Source of the DNA: an uncultured Hyphomicrobiales bacterium
GTDB taxonomy: Bacteria > Pseudomonadota > Alphaproteobacteria > Rhizobiales > Beijerinckiaceae
NCBI GenBank assembly: GCA_903903935.1
Contig: CAIVAX010000105.1
Span: 1-12,427, forward strand
Direction: 5' to 3'
Length of the DNA: 12,427 nt
Below are positions 1-5,082 of this stretch, one piece after another. Made by a program: the position numbers and the translations under genes. Under the pieces are notes generated by a model, which was given only the letters and a program-made list of their open reading frames with translations, made no database searches and was not told where the DNA came from. The stretch's first letter is position 1. Every line of letters begins with the position of its first letter.

Positions 1-413
1 ACGGGCTCGAACGCCTGGCCATGTATGTGCAGGGCGTCGAGAATGTCTATGATCTGAATTTCAACGGCCGCGAAGGCGATGACAAGATCAGCTATGGCGA
101 TGTTTTTCTGCAAGCCGAGCAGGAATATTCGCGGCATAATTTCGAATATGCCGACACCGGCCTGTTGTTCCAGCATTTCAAAGATGCCGAAGCCGAATGC
201 AAAGCCCTGCTGGCGGCGGGCGATCGCGGCGATCACCATTTAATGGTGCTGCCCGCCTATGACCAATGCATCAAAGCCTCGCATCGCTTCAATCTGCTGG
301 ATGCCCGCGGCGTGATTTCCGTCACCGAACGGCAAAGCTATATTCTGCGGGTGCGCGAACTGGCCAAAGCATGCGGCGAAGCCTGGCTGCGGACCGACGC
401 TGGTTCGGCATGA
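1..413 (+). CDS. glyQ: Glycyl-tRNA synthetase alpha chain, C-terminal part (5' truncated by window edge)
   Basis: The alpha chain of the bacterial alpha2beta2 glycyl-tRNA synthetase charges tRNA-Gly with glycine in the cytoplasm. The reading frame is open from the window edge (first full codon at 3, reading [13 protein letters not shown]) and ends at TGA 411-413, so only the last ~137 residues are visible. Family blocks seen include YVQGV, the YGDVF segment, [18 protein letters not shown] and the closing [11 protein letters not shown] helix, which together are diagnostic for GlyQ. An internal ATG at 21 is a methionine inside the conserved block, not the start. The gene downstream is not glyS, the beta-chain gene that often follows glyQ, so the beta subunit must be encoded elsewhere or upstream. 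Identification is firm; the N-terminal catalytic part is outside the window. Confidence 0.95.
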   Translation, partial: GLERLAMYVQGVENVYDLNFNGREGDDKISYGDVFLQAEQEYSRHNFEYADTGLLFQHFKDAEAECKALLAAGDRGDHHLMVLPAYDQCIKASHRFNLLDARGVISVTERQSYILRVRELAKACGEAWLRTDAGSA

Positions 414-422
414 TTCTTCCCC

Positions 423-460
423 CCTAGCCCCTCGCCCTAGGCGCTAGCTTTGACTATAAT
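423..460 (+). promoter_or_regulatory. Intergenic CTAG-rich dyad followed by a perfect -10 box
   Basis: The 53-bp glyQ/dehydrogenase gap holds a CCTAG (423-427) / CTAGG (437-441) inverted repeat and a GCTAGC palindrome at 443-448, then TATAAT at 455-460. No -35-like hexamer lies 16-18 nt upstream of the TATAAT; TTGACT (450-455) is too close and overlaps it. The -10 box is 6 nt from the A of the downstream ATG, so transcription from it would start at or next to the start codon. The dyad may end glyQ transcription, but no T-run follows. Confidence 0.45.
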
Positions 461-466
461 GGTGCT

Positions 467-1909
467 ATGAACATTATCCCGGATCGCCCGGTCGCCACCG
501 GACCCAACCCTATTGCGCAGCAGCTGGCCGCCATTGTCGGCGAGCGCAATGTCATCACCAATGGCCTCGATATGGCTGGCTATCTGGCCGAGCCACGCGA
601 GCTGTTTCATGGCCGCGCCATTTGTGTGGTGCGCCCAGGCACGACAGAGGAAGTCGCCGCTGTACTGAAATTCTGCCATGAGACGGGCACACGCGTTGTG
701 CCGCAAGGTGGCAATACCGGCTTGGTGGGCGGACAAATCCCCGGTCAGGGCGAGGGAGAGGAAATTCTGCTCTCGTTAAAGCGCTTAGATAAAGTGCGCG
801 AGATTGATATCTCCTCCAATACAATGATTGTTGAAGCGGGCGTCACGCTCCTGCGCACGCAAGAAGAAGCCGCTCAAGTCGGCATGTTGTTTCCACTCTC
901 GCTCGCCTCGGAAGGCTCGTGCACCATTGGCGGCAATCTGGCGACCAATGCGGGCGGCACAGCCGTGCTCGCCTATGGCAATGCGCGCGATCTCGTCAAT
1001 GGTTTGGAAGTTGTGCTGGCCGATGGCCGCATTCTGTCCAATCTCTCCAAACTCAAAAAAGACAATACGGGCTATGATCTGAAACATTTGTTCATGGGCT
1101 CGGAAGGCACATTGGGGATTATCACTGCCGCTGTGGTGAAACTCTTTCCCCGTCCGCGTGCCTCTGCCACCGCCTTTTGCGGCATGAGCACACCCGAGCA
1201 GGCTCTCGCTTTGCTGAATATCGCTAAATCCAAGGCTGGCGATGAGGTGAAGACCTTCGAATTGATCGCCCGCTTTGGCATTCAGATCGTCGTTGAACAT
1301 GGCCAGAACACGCGCGATCCCTTGAGTGGTCCGCATGAGTGGTATGTCTTGATGGAGCTTGGCTCCATGAATGAGACCGGCGTTGAAGAGACCATGATGA
1401 GCATTCTCGAAACAGCCTTTGAAGAGGGCGTGATCGAAGATGCTGCTGTGGCCGCCTCGCTCGATCAACGCGCCGATTTCTGGCGTCTGCGCGAATTGCT
1501 GTCCGAATTGCAAAAGCATGAAGGCGGCTCAATCAAGCATGATATTTCCGTGCCGGTTGCCAAAGTGCCGGAATTTCTTGCTGCTGCCACTGCGGCTCTA
1601 GCCGAAAAATTCCCCGGCTCGCGCCCCGTGCCCTTTGGCCATTTGGGCGATGGCAATATTCACTACAATGTCTCTCAGCCTGTGGGCGCCGACAAGCAAG
1701 CCTTCCTTGATAGCTGGGATGACATGAACACAGTTGTTCATGACATTGCCTCCAGCTTTCACGGCTCGATCTCTGCCGAACATGGTGTGGGCACGCTCAA
1801 GCGCGATCTGTTGCCCAGCGTCAAAGATCCTGTGATGTTGGATGTGATGCGGGCGATCAAGCACACGCTCGATCCCACCAATATTCTCAATCCCGGCAAA
1901 GTCCTTTAA
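467..1909 (+). CDS. FAD-linked D-2-hydroxyacid dehydrogenase (D-2-hydroxyglutarate / D-lactate dehydrogenase family)
   Basis: A 480-residue flavoenzyme of the GlcD / D-2-hydroxyglutarate dehydrogenase group, which oxidises a D-2-hydroxyacid to the 2-oxoacid. The N-terminal PCMH-type FAD domain (about 50-230) carries QGGNTGLVGG (80-89), IGGNLATNAGG (154-164) and the GSEGTLGI loop (211-218). The C-terminal FAD-oxidase domain has KHD (357-359), the metal/substrate histidines in GHLGDGNIHYN (H392, H399) and SAEHGVG (E438, H439), where D-2-hydroxyglutarate dehydrogenases bind zinc. The ending TLDPTNILNPGKVL is standard. No good Shine-Dalgarno precedes ATG 467, but a TATAAT ends 6 nt before it; the N-terminal length suits the family. 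D-2-hydroxyglutarate is the likeliest substrate (it is a by-product of serine synthesis), but D-lactate or glycolate cannot be excluded from sequence alone. Confidence 0.9.
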   Translation: MNIIPDRPVATGPNPIAQQLAAIVGERNVITNGLDMAGYLAEPRELFHGRAICVVRPGTTEEVAAVLKFCHETGTRVVPQGGNTGLVGGQIPGQGEGEEILLSLKRLDKVREIDISSNTMIVEAGVTLLRTQEEAAQVGMLFPLSLASEGSCTIGGNLATNAGGTAVLAYGNARDLVNGLEVVLADGRILSNLSKLKKDNTGYDLKHLFMGSEGTLGIITAAVVKLFPRPRASATAFCGMSTPEQALALLNIAKSKAGDEVKTFELIARFGIQIVVEHGQNTRDPLSGPHEWYVLMELGSMNETGVEETMMSILETAFEEGVIEDAAVAASLDQRADFWRLRELLSELQKHEGGSIKHDISVPVAKVPEFLAAATAALAEKFPGSRPVPFGHLGDGNIHYNVSQPVGADKQAFLDSWDDMNTVVHDIASSFHGSISAEHGVGTLKRDLLPSVKDPVMLDVMRAIKHTLDPTNILNPGKVL

Positions 1910-1916
1910 GCAGCGC

Positions 1917-1937
1917 CTTCTGAGCTAAGCTCAGAAG
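1917..1937. terminator. Inverted repeat between convergent genes, probable bidirectional terminator
   Basis: Perfect 9-bp arms CTTCTGAGC and GCTCAGAAG flank a TAA loop, 7 nt after the dehydrogenase stop and 15 nt before the end of the convergent SRAP gene. Its position suits a shared terminator. Neither strand has a clear T-run after the stem, so a classic intrinsic terminator is not proven. The right arm lies inside a short direct repeat of the SRAP 3' end. Confidence 0.5.
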
Positions 1938-1969
1938 AGAGATCCTTCAGGCTTAGAAGAGCGATCCTT
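1929..1969. repeat. Imperfect tandem duplication of the SRAP gene 3' end (19-bp units, 22-bp period)
   Basis: Copy A is GCTCAGAAGAGAGATCCTT at 1929-1947. Copy B is GCTTAGAAGAGCGATCCTT at 1951-1969, with 17 of 19 bases identical. Copy B contains the real SRAP stop and last codons (minus strand, GSLF-TAA). Copy A, in a different frame, also reads GSLF followed by TGA. Both mismatches preserve that reading: one changes a serine codon synonymously, the other changes the stop codon type. Confidence 0.7.
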
Positions 1970-2750
1970 GCCGGGCTTTGAGCTCGGCTTGGCTGGTGCG
2001 TTTCGCTTTCGCCTTGCTGGGTGCTGCTGAGCTTGCATCCTCTTCCAAGGGTGCCTCATAGGGCTGCTGGACAGAGGCATCATCATTGGCGACCTTATTG
2101 ACTGCCGGGCTGATCGCATAATGATCAAGGACTGAAGCAGCTGCAGGACGCATCAGCTCACTCGCCTCTGTCACATTGCCATCGACATTGAGCCAGCTGT
2201 CAAAATCCTCCGGCTCAAGAATAACCGGCATGCGATCATGAATGGGGGCCATGGTCTCATTGGCCTGTGTGGTGACCAGACAGGCCGTGTCCATTTCCTC
2301 GCCATCCGGCCCCATCCATGTCTCCCATAATCCGGCCAGAGCCAAGGGCGCGCCATCTTTGCGGCGAAACAAGAAAGGCTGCGCAGCCTTGCCACCTTTG
2401 GCAGCGCCAGCGGCGGGACGACGCCATTCATAAAAAGCATCGGCAATAAAAATACAGCGGCGATGGCGCAGTGCGTTTTTGAAACTCGCCTTCTCGGCGA
2501 CACTTTCGCTGCGCGCATTGATCACAAGCGGAAAATCTTTGGGATCTTTGACAAAGGCCGGCAGAAAGCCCCAGCGCACCAAAGTGAAATGGCGCTGATG
2601 GCCCCCCATGGGCAGGCGCTTGAGCGTGAGAATGGGCACGGCCTGTGTCGGGGCGATATTATAGCGGGGCGGAAAATTGGGCTGCTCGACATAGCCAAAA
2701 AAGGCCCGGCACAGCTCGGGTGAGGATGTCAAAGCCAATCGACCGCACAT
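1953..2750 (-). CDS. SRAP-family abasic-site processing protein (YedK/HMCES-like)
   Basis: This 265-residue protein belongs to the SOS response-associated peptidase family. Members form a thiazolidine DNA-protein crosslink with abasic sites in single-stranded DNA through Cys2, protecting forks. It begins MCGRLAL, so Cys2 is exposed once Met1 is removed. The YNIAPTQ block (30-36), the N-A-R motif (N78, R80), E108 in FYEW and H171 in IHDRMP match the catalytic and DNA-contact residues known from E. coli YedK. Residues 204-265 are a low-similarity tail rich in Ala, Lys and Glu, ending RQGSLF, close to the bacterial beta-clamp peptide QL(S/D)LF. The gene is monocistronic, convergent with the dehydrogenase and divergent from the next gene. 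No alphaproteobacterial LexA box (GTTC-N7-GTTC) was found upstream. Confidence 0.93.
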   Translation of the reverse strand: MCGRLALTSSPELCRAFFGYVEQPNFPPRYNIAPTQAVPILTLKRLPMGGHQRHFTLVRWGFLPAFVKDPKDFPLVINARSESVAEKASFKNALRHRRCIFIADAFYEWRRPAAGAAKGGKAAQPFLFRRKDGAPLALAGLWETWMGPDGEEMDTACLVTTQANETMAPIHDRMPVILEPEDFDSWLNVDGNVTEASELMRPAAASVLDHYAISPAVNKVANDDASVQQPYEAPLEEDASSAAPSKAKAKRTSQAELKARQGSLF

Positions 2751-2891
2751 GCAAACCCCACTTACAAAATGAGCTGAGGTGTTCCGCCCCGCTGAAAGAA
2801 TTCGTTATGAGATTTCCTGTAAACGAGAACATTCCATTCACGCTTTGCACAGACAATTTATTTTCAGCGCTTAACATCCGGAGCCTTATCC
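2751..2891. other. Divergent intergenic region between SRAP and the small helical-protein gene
   Basis: This 141-bp AT-richer stretch must hold promoters for both divergent genes. TTGCAC at 2845-2850 could be a plus-strand -35, but no convincing -10 sits 16-18 nt below it. On the minus strand TTGTCT, then 17 nt, then AATGTT is a weak candidate for SRAP. Ribosome-binding site GGAG at 2880-2883 serves the ATG at 2892. An ATG-started ORF at 2808 (MRFPVNEN...) has no family likeness and is not called. Confidence 0.4.
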
Positions 2892-2978
2892 ATGCAGGCC
2901 AATTCCTTTCCTGCCTCCCCCAGCGTCGCAATCACTAGCGCAAATTCTGGGCTTGCCAATGATTATCTCAATATTTGA
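2892..2978 (+). other. Upstream in-frame segment of the next gene, ending in TGA (severed N-terminus or leader ORF)
   Basis: An ATG at 2892 with an ideal ribosome-binding site (GGAG at 2880-2883, 8-nt spacing) opens a 28-codon frame ending SGLANDYLNI, then TGA (2976-2978). The frame continues without another stop into the downstream gene (GAC GAA GTG GTG ATG...). The good initiation signal here, and a poor one downstream, suggest this is the original N-terminus, separated by a nonsense codon. A leader peptide with translational reinitiation is the alternative. Confidence 0.5.
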
Positions 2979-2984
2979 GACGAA

Positions 2985-3425
2985 GTGGTGATGCTCATCG
3001 ATGTTCTGCCGAGCATGCCCGAGGCGATGGAAGATCTGATCGCTTGGAAGGCTTCGAGCTATCAGGATTATTTCAACAATTCCAAGCTCGATGGGCATGA
3101 GCTCGCCGTGCAGGCCTATGAGACCATGGATCCCGATCTGCGCAAGCAATTTGAAGATCTCGTCGGCCAGCTCGACAGCAGCGCCACCGCTGCCGTTGCC
3201 GCTTTGCGCATTCACAATCGTAGAAAAGGCACGAGCGATCCCGACGGCCTCAAAGCCCTGTGCGAGCGCAATAGCTCAGCTCTGCATGAATTGCTGCGCA
3301 TGGCGCGTAATCTGGTTGATCATGGCAGCACGCATTTCAATGAAGGTTCGCAAGCGCAAGCTGATCGATTGATGAAAATTCGCGGCTCGATCCAGCAGCA
3401 TTTTGCCAATCAAAAATCCTTTTGA
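2985..3425 (+). CDS. Uncharacterised small helical protein, N-terminus probably lost to an in-frame TGA
   Basis: 146 residues from GTG 2985 (another GTG follows at 2988 and ATG at 2991); function unknown. The sequence is acidic and predicted mostly alpha-helical: a hydrophobic start (VMLIDVLPSMPEAMEDL), an aromatic segment (AWKASSYQDYF) and C-terminal helices (ALHELLRMARNLVDHG). There is no signal peptide, no evident membrane segment and no catalytic motif I recognise. The segment upstream of the TGA joins naturally to it, giving a full-length product of about 177 residues if the TGA were read as an amino acid. The start codons at 2985-2991 have only a weak purine-rich stretch (GAGACGAAG) in front. 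The gene may thus be a pseudogene, a restarted shorter protein or the victim of a single-base sequence error. It ends 12 bp from the convergent SDR gene. Confidence 0.6.
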   Translation: MVMLIDVLPSMPEAMEDLIAWKASSYQDYFNNSKLDGHELAVQAYETMDPDLRKQFEDLVGQLDSSATAAVAALRIHNRRKGTSDPDGLKALCERNSSALHELLRMARNLVDHGSTHFNEGSQAQADRLMKIRGSIQQHFANQKSF

Positions 3426-3437
3426 GTGGCCAGACTC

Positions 3438-4316
3438 TTATTTGGGACCAAGACTAACAGGGGGAATCGAACTCTCTGGCACAAAGAAATCTGGTGCCAG
3501 AGGGCTCGCAGGATCAACGCGATAGTGATCAAACTCGCGCACGCCCTGATCCCATAAGAATTGATCATCGATCAGAAACTGCCCGGTGAATGCTCTTGCC
3601 TCTTTTAAGAACAGAGCATGAGCGGCATCAGCTAAAATAGCCGGCTTGCGCGAGGCCCGCATCAAGGTCTCACCCCCCAGAAGATTTTGAATCGCCGAAG
3701 TTGCAATCGTCGTGCGTGGCCACAGCGCATTGACGGCTATTCCCTTGGGCCGCAATTCACCCGCCAATCCCAACACAACAAGGCTCATGCCATATTTGGC
3801 CATCGAATAAGCGGTATGACCCGCAAACCATTTGGTCTTCATATCCAGCGGCGGCGACATCATCAAAATATGCGGATTGGCGGATTTTTCGAGAAAGGGC
3901 ACAGCATATTTTGACACCATAAAAGTGCCACGCGCATTGATCTGATGCATGAGATCAAACCGCTTCATGTCGGTGGCTTGCGAATTGGTCAAAGCAATTG
4001 CGCTGGCATTATTGATCACTATATCCAGCCCGCCAAAGGTCTGAACCGTCTTTTCAAGTGCCTCGCGCACTTGCCCTTCATCGCGCACATCAACACTTAA
4101 AGGCAAAGCACGTCCACCTGCAGCTTCAATCTCCTCAGCGGCAGAAAAAATCGTGCCGGGCAATTTGGGATTGGGCTGTGTTGTTTTAGCGGCAATGACC
4201 ACATTGGCTCCATCACGCGCGGCGCGCAGAGCAATGGCCAGCCCAATGCCGCGCGAGGCCCCTGTGATGAAGAGCGTTTTCCCAGCCAGAGAAGAGGAAT
4301 GTGCCGCAGCGGTCAT
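3438..4316 (-). CDS. HSDL2-like short-chain dehydrogenase/reductase (last gene of acyl-CoA operon)
   Basis: A classical-fold SDR of 292 residues, NAD(P)-dependent, probably oxidising or reducing a hydroxyl/keto group on an acyl chain. Visible motifs are TGASRGIG (18-25, cofactor loop), NNAS (102-105) and the catalytic triad S154, Y170 and K174 (YSMAK). Stretches such as AAKTTQPNPKLPGTI, ISPP-like MMSPP, AVNALWPRT and the late PDFF resemble the N-terminal domain of human HSDL2, but the SCP2 sterol-carrier domain of HSDL2 is absent. Start ATG 4316 is chosen because AGGA lies 9 nt upstream and the TGASRGIG offset is normal. A GTG at 4358 would overlap the upstream crotonase and add 14 unrelated residues. 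Third gene of the ACAD-crotonase-SDR unit, 16 nt after the crotonase stop. Substrate unknown. Confidence 0.88.
   Translation of the reverse strand: MTAAAHSSSLAGKTLFITGASRGIGLAIALRAARDGANVVIAAKTTQPNPKLPGTIFSAAEEIEAAGGRALPLSVDVRDEGQVREALEKTVQTFGGLDIVINNASAIALTNSQATDMKRFDLMHQINARGTFMVSKYAVPFLEKSANPHILMMSPPLDMKTKWFAGHTAYSMAKYGMSLVVLGLAGELRPKGIAVNALWPRTTIATSAIQNLLGGETLMRASRKPAILADAAHALFLKEARAFTGQFLIDDQFLWDQGVREFDHYRVDPASPLAPDFFVPESSIPPVSLGPK
3474..3502. repeat. Inverted repeat (9-bp arms) in the SDR 3' coding end
   Basis: CTCTGGCAC (3474-3482) and GTGCCAGAG (3494-3502) pair perfectly around an 11-nt loop. It lies inside the last codons of the SDR and about 50 bp beyond the stop of the convergent small gene, with only 12 bp between the two genes. 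It could stop plus-strand transcripts. No T-run follows on either strand. Confidence 0.4.
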
Positions 4317-4332
4317 TGCAGTGGATCCTGAC

Positions 4333-5082
4333 TTATTTTGATTTGTTGACAAAAGCACTCATAGCCGCATGCGCCTCTGGCGATTGCAGCGCGGCACCAA
4401 ACAACAAAGCCTCAGCCTCAATGCGCGAGGAAATCAAATCGCGATCTCCGCGGATCAGACGCCGTGTCGCAGCCAAAGAATTACGCGGTTTATTGGCCAG
4501 ACGCGCAGCCTGTCGGCGGGCATGAAAGGCCACATCAGCGGGGGCCAACAGGCCATTGACCAAGCCCAAACGCAAAGCCTCAGCCGCACTAAAGCCATCC
4601 CCCAATAATAAATATTCACTGGCTTTCTGCATACCAATCGCCTGCGGCAGCAAGAGCGATGAGGCCGCCTCCGGCACCAGACCCAGATCAATAAAATTCA
4701 TGCGAAACTGAGCCATCTCTGTGGCATAGACAAGATCGCAATGCAGCAGCAGGGTGGTTCCAATACCAATGGCCAAACCATCGACAGCTGCCACCATGGG
4801 TTTTTCAAACACCGCCAAAGCGCGAATGAAATTCAGCGCTGCAAGATTTTGCGCGCCGGATGTCACATGGGTGAGAAAGTCCTGAATATCATTCCCAGCT
4901 GTGAAGACGCCTTCACTGCCCATAAACAACACAGCACCAATCGACTCATCGTCACTGGCCTTATCCATCGCGCTGATCATGGCCTCATACATCTGACTGG
5001 TGATGGCATTCTTCTTTGAAGGCCGATCCATCATGATCGACAAGACTCCATCAGCAGATAAGGTTTTGATAAACGTACTCAT
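4333..5082 (-). CDS. Crotonase-family protein with enoyl-CoA isomerase-type active site
   Basis: A 249-residue enoyl-CoA hydratase/isomerase-fold protein, cytosolic, acting on acyl-CoA thioesters. The first oxyanion-hole loop is FTAGNDI (60-66) and the second is GLAIGIGTT (102-110). Aligned to mammalian crotonase, both hydratase glutamates are missing: Glu144 falls on T110 and Glu164 on F130. Instead there is a glutamate in LGLVPEAASS (E138), the position used by Delta3,Delta2-enoyl-CoA isomerases of the ECI2/PECI type. I therefore infer isomerase rather than hydratase activity. The gene starts inside the stop of the acyl-CoA dehydrogenase (ATGA overlap at 5079-5082), which implies translational coupling, and precedes the SDR. 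It would move a double bond into place for, or after, the dehydrogenase step. Confidence 0.9.
   Translation of the reverse strand: MSTFIKTLSADGVLSIMMDRPSKKNAITSQMYEAMISAMDKASDDESIGAVLFMGSEGVFTAGNDIQDFLTHVTSGAQNLAALNFIRALAVFEKPMVAAVDGLAIGIGTTLLLHCDLVYATEMAQFRMNFIDLGLVPEAASSLLLPQAIGMQKASEYLLLGDGFSAAEALRLGLVNGLLAPADVAFHARRQAARLANKPRNSLAATRRLIRGDRDLISSRIEAEALLFGAALQSPEAHAAMSAFVNKSK

Noticed and set aside
785..1519. 244-codon minus-strand open frame opposite the FAD dehydrogenase
   Set aside because: It lies wholly antisense to a gene with clear family motifs, and the product resembles nothing; it arises from biased codon use.
2751..2891. LexA/SOS box for the SRAP gene
   Set aside because: I looked for GTTC-N7-GTTC (or its complement) and found only unpaired half-sites such as GTTC near 2782 and GAAC near 2827.
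2976..3030. Selenocysteine decoding of the TGA at 2976
   Set aside because: I saw no convincing stem-loop at the required distance, and the protein has no redox-site context; a nonsense mutation or reinitiation is simpler.
4317..4358. GTG start of the SDR at 4358
   Set aside because: It overlaps the crotonase end and adds unrelated residues; ATG 4316 has AGGA upstream at good spacing.
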